A DNA stretch of 9,782 nt, from positions 1-9,782 of the forward strand of contig JAUWTR010000028.1 of NCBI GenBank assembly GCA_030614645.1. Direction: 5' to 3'. The position numbers and the translations under genes were made by a program. Source of the stretch: Candidatus Aminicenantota bacterium. Lineage in GTDB: Bacteria > Acidobacteriota > Aminicenantia > Aminicenantales > Aminicenantaceae. This document shows, one piece after another, positions 1 through 6,193 of the stretch (its first letter is position 1; the number at the start of each line of letters is the position of its first letter). The notes under the pieces were generated by a model. The model saw only the letters and a list, made by a program, of their open reading frames with translations. It ran no database searches and had not been told where the DNA came from.

Positions 1-1105
1 CATGGGATTCGATTTCATATTCCGGTTCCAGGTACTTGTGCAGAGCTTTGTTCTGACTATGATCCCGGGGGAAAGCCGGGGCATTTTGACCACCGTATTT
101 AATGTGTCTGATCTCGAAAATCCCTTGGATCCGGTTATTTTCGACCGTACCTTGAAAGCTCTGGCCGGGGACATTGAGGCTCTTCACAGTGATCCAGTTG
201 CCGACCGGTTCAAGTGTACCCTTAACCTTCATGAAGGAAATTGCCTTATAGTCTCCAATGTTCACTCCGGTCTTAGCGATGATCCGATTGTCAATATTTA
301 CATGCTGAAGATTTTCTTTTATGGAAGCGTCGGCTAAAAATTGAGTGTGTGTGTGCCACTTGATTTTGAGCAGAAGGGCATTTTCGGAATTTATCCATAT
401 CCTGAGCTTCGCTCCGGTAACATGATTCAACCTGTCCAAAATAACTGCATCGTACTCTCTCTTCATCAGATTGATCTTTTCTTCAGCCAGCTTGGTGTAA
501 GTCACCTCATGGACTGCTTCGTCCCTCGGGTCAAATGTCTGGTATTTTTTTGCTTGAGGGCTTTTTCCTCTAAAATCATTGATAAGGTGCGGAAAATACA
601 GGGGATTTTCGAGCAGTACATCCGGAGGGAATTCAACTTTTCTAATCTGTCCCTTCTGTCCGGAATGGATATATGCGGTCTGGCCTTCAATGACTACTTT
701 TGATTCCAGTTTCAGGGAGCCCTGTTCGATTCTCGATTCCGCAAAAAAGAAATGCCCGGTCACTGGGTCGAGATGGATTTTTGTAAAAAATTCCGTTGTG
801 AATGAGGTGCCCAGACCAGATTTCTGCATCAAGAGCTTGTGATCCAGCACCAGAATTATCTGACCGGCTTTTGTCTGCTTATTGAGGCTGAACTCCGAAT
901 AACCGCATATAATTCCCTGGGACTCGATCGCATAAAAAAATTTTTGCTCCTGATCTGACCAGGGAAAAGATGAGATGGAAAGAAACAGCAGCAGGAGCAG
1001 GATAAAAATAGCAGATTTTATCGCGCTCATGGTCAGCGTCCTATTCCCGGGATTGAAACACTTCGTCCCCAGAGACATTATCACTCTTTTCTTTACTTGT
1101 GTCAT
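1..1105 (-). CDS. Exported protein, probably transglutaminase-like, 5' part only (runs off the left edge)
   Basis: The minus strand is open without a stop from the ATG at 1105 to the window edge, giving 368 codons; the 3' end lies outside. GGAGG at 1111-1115 is 5 nt from this ATG and a near-consensus promoter lies about 50 nt further up, so I chose this start. An in-frame ATG at 1030 (Met26), with a weaker AGGA before it, would give a shorter, more typical signal peptide. A hydrophobic run at residues 31-47 with no lipobox cysteine suggests Sec export. The mature part begins FFYAIESQGIICGYSEFSL and is rich in beta-type alternation, with no catalytic motif visible yet. The last residues, KYLEPEYEIES, resemble the linker that often precedes a transglutaminase core (a YL-x-P...I-x-S type stretch), so the catalytic domain is probably just beyond the edge. 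That assignment is inference; the reading frame and export signal are what the sequence shows. No link to rhamnose metabolism is evident. Confidence 0.75.
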   Translation of the reverse strand, partial: MTQVKKRVIMSLGTKCFNPGNRTLTMSAIKSAIFILLLLLFLSISSFPWSDQEQKFFYAIESQGIICGYSEFSLNKQTKAGQIILVLDHKLLMQKSGLGTSFTTEFFTKIHLDPVTGHFFFAESRIEQGSLKLESKVVIEGQTAYIHSGQKGQIRKVEFPPDVLLENPLYFPHLINDFRGKSPQAKKYQTFDPRDEAVHEVTYTKLAEEKINLMKREYDAVILDRLNHVTGAKLRIWINSENALLLKIKWHTHTQFLADASIKENLQHVNIDNRIIAKTGVNIGDYKAISFMKVKGTLEPVGNWITVKSLNVPGQSFQGTVENNRIQGIFEIRHIKYGGQNAPAFPRDHSQNKALHKYLEPEYEIESH

Positions 1106-1158
1106 GTTATCCTCCAATGGATTCGTTTTTGACCTTATCTGTAATATATTTCAAACAT

Positions 1159-1187
1159 ATTGTAAGAAATATTAAACTATTTGTCAA
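1159..1187 (-). promoter_or_regulatory. Sigma70-type promoter for the exported transglutaminase-like gene
   Basis: On the minus strand, TTGACA (1187-1182) is followed after exactly 17 nt by TACAAT (1164-1159). The -35 is a perfect match and the -10 matches at five of six positions. The expected transcription start is near 1152, leaving a leader of about 47 nt that contains the GGAGG ribosome site of the ATG at 1105. This is the best promoter in the window and supports the upstream start codon. Confidence 0.7.
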
Positions 1188-1218
1188 GTAATAAATACAA
1201 ATAGTAATAAATAAAGGA

Positions 1219-1239
1219 CATTTTTAATGAGGCAGTTCA
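1219..1239 (+). repeat. 21-bp direct repeat, copy 1 (upstream of the permease)
   Basis: CATTTTTAATGAGGCAG, then one variable base and TCA, recurs at 9514-9534: 17 identical bases, one mismatch (T here, C there), then three identical bases. The copy ends 115 nt before the permease ATG at 1355, and the other copy ends 115 nt before the ATG at 9650. It lies between the two divergent promoters of this region. It could be an operator, a leader RNA element or a tiny leader ORF: ATGAGGCAG starts a 10-codon frame here, preceded by AAAGGA at 1213-1218. Its function is unknown. Confidence 0.6.
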
Positions 1240-1286
1240 GTTGGTTATCTAAGAAATAATCTTAAAAGCCGTAGCATATGGTTTTC

Positions 1287-1315
1287 TGGACAATTTTGAT
1301 TTTAATGTATATATT
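1287..1315 (+). promoter_or_regulatory. Sigma70-type promoter for the permease unit
   Basis: TGGACA at 1287-1292 (five of six to consensus) is followed after 17 nt by TATATT at 1310-1315 (five of six). The expected start near 1322 would leave a leader of about 33 nt before the ATG at 1355. If this promoter is used, the 21-bp repeat lies upstream of it, centred near -93. The surrounding DNA is very AT-rich, so chance matches are more likely than usual. Confidence 0.55.
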
Positions 1316-1354
1316 AAAAAACTAAAATTAATAAACTTTATTTTGGATATAAAA

Positions 1355-2755
1355 ATGTCAGGTCGATTAGCTTTATTTACTTCACGCATGGATGAATTGA
1401 ATGAATTCGACCGGGAACCGGTCACAAAAGGAAGTCTTCAGAGCGGAGGGAAATTCGCCGGACTTTTTGCGGGGGAACATGTTGCGGCTACAGAATTTGT
1501 CATCGGGGCTTTTTTTGTCCTCCACGGAGTAAAGTTCGCAGATCTTATAGTGGGATTACTGATTGGAAATATGCTGGCAGTTCTTTCCTGGACGTTTCTA
1601 TGTGCTCCCATTGCTACCAGGACAAGATTAACTCTCTACTGGTATCTAAAAAAAATCGCAGGTCCCGGGCTTAATTTTATCTACAATACGGCAAATGCTC
1701 TTTTGTACTGCATACTTGCCGGAGCGATGATCGCAGTATCAGCAACAGCAGTGGGATTCATTTTAGGCATTCAAATTCCCTCTCTTACGGATATTGTCCC
1801 CAACAGCATAGAATGGGTATTGTTGACCTTTGCCATAGGTATGATATTTACTGTCCTTGCTGTACTGGGTTTTGAAAAATTAAGCAGGTTTGCTCAGGTT
1901 TGTTCTCCGTGGATATTTGTTCTTTTTATCGCTGGAGCATTGGCCATGCTTCCGCGTTTGGGCGTTCATTCCGATCTGAGTAATTTCCTGGAAATTGCTA
2001 AGACAAAGATCTGGAATGGTATTGCTGCACCAGGTCAAGAAAACTTTTCTCTTTGGCATGTGATATTTTTTGCCTGGTTTTGCAATCTGGCAATGCATGT
2101 CGGCCTTTCCGATATGGCGCTTTTTCGATATGCGAAGAAATGGACTTACGGTTTTTATTCAGCCTTTGGGATGTATCTCGGTCATTTCCTTGCATGGATA
2201 TGTTCCGGCATCATGGTTGCAGCTGTAGCCCGGGAGATGCATCCGGGACTTATGGCTTTTGAAGCTGTCGGTCTTGCAGGAGCAGCCGGTGTGTTTTTAG
2301 CAGGCTGGACGACAGCAAACCCGACTCTTTACAGGGCTGGACTTGCCCTTCAGGCAGTAACTCCCAATTGGCCACGATGGAAAGTTACTTTATCAGCCGG
2401 CATGATCACAACTGCCTTGTCTTGTTTTCCAATATTTTTCATGAAACTACTGGATTATGTAGCGATCTACGGTCTGGTTCTTATGCCTATTGGAGCAATC
2501 GTTATTGCTGAACACTGGATATTTCCTTTATTAAATATAGAACAGTACCGGACCGAAAAAAACAAGCAAATGTTTAACTGGAGAGCATTGATAGTCTGGG
2601 CAGGAACAATGATAGTCTGTGTATTAATGCCGTTTCATCTTTTTTTTCGCTGGCTTCCGGGCTATTTTTTAGCATTGTTTGCTTATATTCTACTTAGTAA
2701 ACTCCATAAAGGTCGAAAACAAATAAGATACCAGGAAGAGGAGGAGAAAAGATGA
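1355..2755 (+). CDS. NCS1-like (purine/cytosine permease family) transporter, candidate L-rhamnose uptake permease
   Basis: The 466-residue integral membrane protein has about 12 hydrophobic segments, near residues 41-59, 62-82, 112-140, 153-172, 183-200, 232-250, 267-292, 302-318, 345-362, 367-389, 409-428 and 432-449, and a charged C-terminal tail ending EEEEKR. Segment spacing, the N-terminal stretch before helix 1, and the AGWTTANPTLYRAGL block (about 315-330) resemble the nucleobase:cation symporter 1 family, which normally moves nucleobases, allantoin, hydantoins or vitamins. I chose the ATG at 1355, with a weak GGA at 1345-1347; an in-frame TTG at 1343 has no ribosome site, and an ATG at 1388 is also possible. 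The next gene overlaps by 4 bp. The position beside rhamnulokinase and rhamnose isomerase, with no RhaT-type, ABC or MFS sugar transporter in the window, suggests it carries L-rhamnose or a related sugar. That is inference; a nucleobase carrier that is simply adjacent is not excluded. Confidence 0.8.
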   Translation: MSGRLALFTSRMDELNEFDREPVTKGSLQSGGKFAGLFAGEHVAATEFVIGAFFVLHGVKFADLIVGLLIGNMLAVLSWTFLCAPIATRTRLTLYWYLKKIAGPGLNFIYNTANALLYCILAGAMIAVSATAVGFILGIQIPSLTDIVPNSIEWVLLTFAIGMIFTVLAVLGFEKLSRFAQVCSPWIFVLFIAGALAMLPRLGVHSDLSNFLEIAKTKIWNGIAAPGQENFSLWHVIFFAWFCNLAMHVGLSDMALFRYAKKWTYGFYSAFGMYLGHFLAWICSGIMVAAVAREMHPGLMAFEAVGLAGAAGVFLAGWTTANPTLYRAGLALQAVTPNWPRWKVTLSAGMITTALSCFPIFFMKLLDYVAIYGLVLMPIGAIVIAEHWIFPLLNIEQYRTEKNKQMFNWRALIVWAGTMIVCVLMPFHLFFRWLPGYFLALFAYILLSKLHKGRKQIRYQEEEEKR

Positions 2756-2991
2756 TGCACACTCTGTTTGCAGTGCTGGCTTTGGTCAGTTTATCCTTAT
2801 GTATAGCTTCACCATCCCTTTATGTTTTTGGTAAGATTGGTGAGGATCTGTTTAAAACATTGTTCCTGATCTTTTCCATTTCCTGGTTCATATTCGGCGG
2901 ATTATGGATGACAATGAAAAAAAAGAAAGAACAGGAAACAAAGGAAAAACCTGACATATTGGGGGATATTCTGAAACAAAACACAAAATAA
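2752..2991 (+). CDS. Small two-helix membrane protein coupled to the permease
   Basis: The 79-residue protein starts at an ATG that overlaps the permease stop (ATGA, 4 bp); a second ATG follows immediately at 2755. GAGGAG lies about 6-12 nt upstream, inside the end of the permease gene. Two hydrophobic segments are visible, about residues 4-28 and 35-53, followed by a basic patch (MKKKKEQ) and a charged tail of about 25 residues. The pattern suggests a hairpin in the inner membrane with its tail in the cytoplasm. I do not recognise a named family. Translational coupling suggests roughly matched production with the permease, so it may be an accessory or stabilising subunit, by analogy with small partners found beside other secondary transporters. 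Its real expression is supported only by the overlap, ribosome site and sensible membrane-protein composition. Confidence 0.7.
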   Translation: MMHTLFAVLALVSLSLCIASPSLYVFGKIGEDLFKTLFLIFSISWFIFGGLWMTMKKKKEQETKEKPDILGDILKQNTK

Positions 2992-3006
2992 ACGAGATTA
3001 GCAGAA

Positions 3007-3274
3007 TCATTTTCCGATCAATTTAAAAGAGTAGCGGCCGGATCCCAACTTGATGTTTATCGATGTTTTTGTTTCATCCACCATGATTATCCCTGCCAAT
3101 CCGGTTTTAAACCGCCCTTCAGAAAAGAGGATAGGTATGGTTTAAAATCCATGAAAACCTAGGCTTTTCAACATCGATGGCAACAGGATCTTTTAAATAT
3201 TCACAGCGCAAACAGGAAGGGGCAGGAGAGAAAAAAACTTCAATACAGTAAAAAAATGTTTTATCCTGGATTAT
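3007..3274 (-). pseudogene. Relic of a GH78 alpha-L-rhamnosidase gene: both ends kept, catalytic middle lost
   Basis: On the minus strand, positions 3214-3143 encode CLRCEYLKDPVAIDVEKPRF followed by SWIL. This matches the opening signature of GH78 alpha-L-rhamnosidases (a C/R-CEYL-x-x-P-x-x-ID...PR-SW pattern). That frame stops at 3119. An overlapping frame, open from 3141 to its stop at 3007, encodes a tail ending INIKLGSGRYSFKLIGK, like the usual GH78 C-terminus (GSG-x-Y-x-F near the end). Full GH78 enzymes are about 900 residues, so well over 2 kb is missing, with the junction near 3120-3145 and the two parts in different frames. No start codon precedes the N-terminal part in its frame, since TGA at 3277-3275 closes it. 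The gene pointed opposite to its neighbours. The family assignment rests on two short motifs recognised by eye, but their order and orientation agree. Confidence 0.6.
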
Positions 3275-3351
3275 TCACGAGGCGAGGTTACTGCAGATGG
3301 TAAAATCATCCAGCGACATTTTTTATGAATAGTCAGGTAAAAGAAATCGGC

Positions 3352-3380
3352 TGGATTGAATGGCGATAGTTTGTTAGAAT
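3352..3380 (+). promoter_or_regulatory. Weak promoter candidate before rhamnulokinase, in the 3275-3416 spacer
   Basis: TAGAAT at 3375-3380 matches the -10 at five of six positions, but the best -35 at 17 nt, TGGATT at 3352-3357, matches at only three. Apart from this, the spacer between the rhamnosidase relic and the ATG at 3417 shows nothing I can name. Rhamnulokinase may instead be read from the permease promoter through the relic. No intrinsic terminator with a U-run is visible after 2991. Confidence 0.25.
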
Positions 3381-3416
3381 GCAGTAGAAATTTGGAAAAA
3401 TCCGAGGTAAAAGGAA

Positions 3417-4925
3417 ATGAGCCATCATTCATTCCTGGCATTTGACATGGGTGCTGCAAGCGGACGTGCTATACTTGGGCAAATAAAAAACCATAAACTG
3501 CATCTTCAGGAGTTATACCGCTTTCCCAATAGATCCGTCCTGATATGCGGGCATCTTCATTGGAATATTTTCGACCTTTTTGAAGAGATGAAAAAAGGGA
3601 TTGTTGTTTGCATTTCAGATAAAGGAGTGCAGCCTGAGAGCCTTGCCATCGATACATGGGGTGTGGATTTCGGCTTTTTATCTGACGGAGATTCTATCCT
3701 GGGACTTCCTTATTCGTACAGAGATTCACGCACTGATGGAATCATGGAAGAATTCTTAAAAATTTTGCCCCGTGAAAAAATATATCGCCTTACAGGAGTT
3801 CAATTTCTCCAGTTCAACTCTCTTTTCCAGCTTTATGCTCTGGTAAGAAATAAATCTCCGATACTGGACCAATTGAGTGATGTTCTTTTTATTCCGGACC
3901 TGTTCAATTTTTTTTTCACCGGTGAAAAAGCAACAGAATTTACAGTAGCCACCACCTCTCAGTTGTATAACCCTGTAGAAAAAGACTGGGAAAAGGAGCT
4001 TTTTGAGGCCATCGGGATTTCCAGGTCTGTCATGCAAAAGATTGTCCAACCGGGAACGATTATCGGTGAATTAAGAGATTCTGTGGTTGAAGAAACGAAA
4101 ATGCCTCATACTCCGGTAGTCGCCACTGCTTCGCATGATACCGGCTCGGCTGTTGCTGCTGTCCCGGGTGAAGGGCATAACTGGGCGTACATAAGTTCAG
4201 GGACATGGTCCTGCATGGGGATAGAGACATTTGAGCCTATTATCACGGAAAAGGCAATGAGGCTGAACTTCACCAATGAAGGGGGCATCGAAGGAACCTT
4301 TCGTGTGCTTAAAAATATAATGGGTCTCTGGCTTTTACAGGAGTGTCGGAGATCCTGGAAAAAAAATCACAATCTCAGTTATGATGAACAACTCCGGGGA
4401 GCGGAACGTGCTTCTGCATTTAAAAGGTTTATCGAGCCTGATTGGAAAGGATTTTTAATTCCTCCGGACATGCCAGGGGCAATATGTGAATTTTGTAATA
4501 ATACAGGGCAGACAAAACCGGAATCCCCTGCGGAATTTGTGAGATGTGTTCTGGAAAGCCTTGCATTAAAATACCGTTATGTTATGACCCAGATAAAAAA
4601 GATATCACCAAAGGCCATAAACAGGATCCATATAATTGGAGGCGGTTCTCAAAATGAACTGCTTTGCCAGTTCACAGCAAATGCTACAGGAATACCGGTT
4701 TTGGCAGGGCCGGTAGAAGCTGCGGCGGTCGGCAATATCCTGGTCCAAGCCTTTTCCTCCGGACTTCTTAAAAACCATGAGGAAATGCGCCGAATCTCAA
4801 GACTGTCTTTCCAACTCAAGCATTATGAACCGCGAAAAGTTAATGAATGGAACACGGCTTATGAGCGTTTTTTGGAAATATTAGAAAAAAATCACCTCAT
4901 AGGAGAAAAAATTGACAGATTTTAA
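3417..4925 (+). CDS. rhaB: L-rhamnulokinase (FGGY carbohydrate kinase)
   Basis: The enzyme phosphorylates L-rhamnulose with ATP to L-rhamnulose-1-phosphate in the cytoplasm. The 502-residue length fits the family. The N-terminal FGGY domain opens with DMGAASGR (residues 10-17), the phosphate-binding loop, followed by DTWGVDFGFL (79-88) and YRDSRTDG (101-108). ASHDTGSAVAAVP (238-250) carries the catalytic aspartate, Asp241, in the form typical of rhamnulokinases. The C-terminal domain has IHIIGGGSQNELLCQ (404-418) and GPVEAAAVGN (431-440), the ATP-binding blocks. GAGG at 3404-3407 lies 9 nt before the ATG. The last 14 bp overlap the next gene, so the two are translated as a unit. Other FGGY kinases (xylulose, fuculose, glycerol) are less likely because of the SHDTGSAV form and the adjacent rhamnose isomerase. 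All key residues are present and nothing looks broken. Confidence 0.95.
   Translation: MSHHSFLAFDMGAASGRAILGQIKNHKLHLQELYRFPNRSVLICGHLHWNIFDLFEEMKKGIVVCISDKGVQPESLAIDTWGVDFGFLSDGDSILGLPYSYRDSRTDGIMEEFLKILPREKIYRLTGVQFLQFNSLFQLYALVRNKSPILDQLSDVLFIPDLFNFFFTGEKATEFTVATTSQLYNPVEKDWEKELFEAIGISRSVMQKIVQPGTIIGELRDSVVEETKMPHTPVVATASHDTGSAVAAVPGEGHNWAYISSGTWSCMGIETFEPIITEKAMRLNFTNEGGIEGTFRVLKNIMGLWLLQECRRSWKKNHNLSYDEQLRGAERASAFKRFIEPDWKGFLIPPDMPGAICEFCNNTGQTKPESPAEFVRCVLESLALKYRYVMTQIKKISPKAINRIHIIGGGSQNELLCQFTANATGIPVLAGPVEAAAVGNILVQAFSSGLLKNHEEMRRISRLSFQLKHYEPRKVNEWNTAYERFLEILEKNHLIGEKIDRF
4901..4905 (+). promoter_or_regulatory. Ribosome binding site that fixes a TTG start for rhamnose isomerase
   Basis: AGGAG is followed by six adenines and then TTG at 4912. 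The spacing is ideal for TTG and far too long (24 nt) for the next in-frame ATG at 4930. The site lies inside the end of the kinase gene, so isomerase translation is probably coupled to kinase translation. Confidence 0.75.
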
Positions 4926-6189
4926 TAAAATGGAGAAAGCCTACAAACTAGCTCAGGAATGTTATGCTCAACTGGGTGTAAATACAGATCGGGTATTAGC
5001 TGAATTGAGAAACATCTCGCTCTCTCTTCACTGCTGGCAGGGGGATGATGTATGCGGATTTGAAAATCCCGATGCATCTCTTTCAGGTGGAGGAATTCAG
5101 GTTACTGGAAACTTCCCGGGGAAGGCCACTAATGCAGAAGAACTACGGATGGACCTGAAAAAGGCTTACTCTCTGATCCCAGGAAAACACAGGTTGAATC
5201 TTCATGCTATTTATGGTGAATTTGAAGGGAAAAGTGTGGATAGAGATGAGATACGTCCGGAGCATTTTAGAACCTGGATCGATTGGGTTTCTCAGGAGGA
5301 ATTAAAACTGGATTTTAATGCCACCTGTTTTTCCCATCCAAAAGCAAATAACGGATTCACCTTGAGCAGTAAGAATAGGGGAATCCGGGATTTCTGGATA
5401 GAGCATGTCCATAGATGCCGGGAAATCAGTTCTATTATAGGAAAATCACAGAAGAGCCCCTGCATACATAATCTCTGGATTCCTGACGGATCAAAAGATC
5501 TTACAGTAGAGGGATGGACCTACAGGTCTTTTCTGAAGGAATCTCTGGACAAAATATATGAATATGAATACTCATCAACAGAGATGAAAGATTCTTTGGA
5601 AAGTAAACTTTTTGGTATTGGGAGTGAATGTTTTGTAGCCGGCTCCCATGAATTTTACCTGGGATATGCATTGACAAAGGGAAAAATGATCTGTCTGGAT
5701 ACCGGGCATTTTCATCCGACTGAATCAGTGGCGGATAAAATTTCGTCCGTGTTGCTGTTCTTTGACGAAATGCTTCTTCACATCAGCCGGGGTGTAAGAT
5801 GGGACAGTGACCATGTTGTGATATTAAATGATGAAGTCAGATCAATAGCAAAAGAGATCGTAAGGGGCAAGGCTCTGTCACGAATGCATTTTGGGCTTGA
5901 CTTTTTCGATGCATCCATCAACCGCATAGGAGCCTGGGTGATAGGAGCACGGGCAGTTTTGAAGGCTTTTCTCCTGGCACTCCTTGAGCCCCATCAAATA
6001 CTTAAGGAGGCAGAGGAAACAGGAGATAATTTTTACAGGTTGGCAACTCTGGAAGAAAATAAATCCATGCCCTTTCACGCAGTATGGGATTATTACTGTT
6101 TAAAAATGGCTGTTCCCCCGGCCGATTTATGGATAAGCGAAATAAAACAATATGAGAACGATGTAACCAATAAGCGTTCAAAAAGTTAA
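4912..6189 (+). CDS. rhaA: L-rhamnose isomerase
   Basis: The enzyme interconverts L-rhamnose and L-rhamnulose, the first step of the phosphorylating rhamnose pathway, using divalent metal ions in a TIM barrel. The 425-residue length is usual for the classic RhaA family. Conserved blocks include SLHCWQGDDV (38-47), the central CLDTGHFHPTE (261-271), VRWDSDHVV (295-303) and FGLDFFDASINR (327-338), which together carry the metal and substrate ligands in this family. The C-terminal MPFHAVWDYYCLK (386-398) is also typical. The start is TTG, chosen because of the well-placed AGGAG; an ATG six codons later would cost nothing essential. The gene overlaps rhamnulokinase by 14 bp, and its stop lies 4 bp from the stop of the convergent aldolase. 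It resembles the enterobacterial RhaA type rather than the shorter Pseudomonas-type enzyme. No defects are visible. Confidence 0.95.
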   Translation: MTDFNKMEKAYKLAQECYAQLGVNTDRVLAELRNISLSLHCWQGDDVCGFENPDASLSGGGIQVTGNFPGKATNAEELRMDLKKAYSLIPGKHRLNLHAIYGEFEGKSVDRDEIRPEHFRTWIDWVSQEELKLDFNATCFSHPKANNGFTLSSKNRGIRDFWIEHVHRCREISSIIGKSQKSPCIHNLWIPDGSKDLTVEGWTYRSFLKESLDKIYEYEYSSTEMKDSLESKLFGIGSECFVAGSHEFYLGYALTKGKMICLDTGHFHPTESVADKISSVLLFFDEMLLHISRGVRWDSDHVVILNDEVRSIAKEIVRGKALSRMHFGLDFFDASINRIGAWVIGARAVLKAFLLALLEPHQILKEAEETGDNFYRLATLEENKSMPFHAVWDYYCLKMAVPPADLWISEIKQYENDVTNKRSKS

Positions 6190-6193
6190 TGGG

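Noticed and set aside
2..842. Plus-strand open frames at 2-337, 341-703 and 579-842, and a minus-strand frame at 502-690
   Set aside because: All are shadows of the continuous minus-strand gene covering 1-1105. They lack ribosome sites, and their translations show no family features.
975..1175. Plus-strand open frame of 66 codons
   Set aside because: It runs antisense over the signal peptide, ribosome site and promoter of the minus-strand gene and has a composition unlike a protein.
3101..3150. Palindrome CGGTTTTAAACCG and a nearby GGTTTAAAATCC as a possible terminator or operator
   Set aside because: No U-run follows, and the sequence lies inside the rhamnosidase relic where it encodes part of the C-terminal fragment, so coding history explains it.
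3275..3291. A possible third copy of the 21-bp repeat upstream of rhamnulokinase
   Set aside because: Only a GAGGC core and scattered bases agree; the match is no better than chance for this composition.
3271..3459. Minus-strand open frame of 62 codons crossing the rhamnulokinase start
   Set aside because: It lies antisense to the kinase start, has no ribosome site or recognisable motif, and is not in the frame of the rhamnosidase relic.
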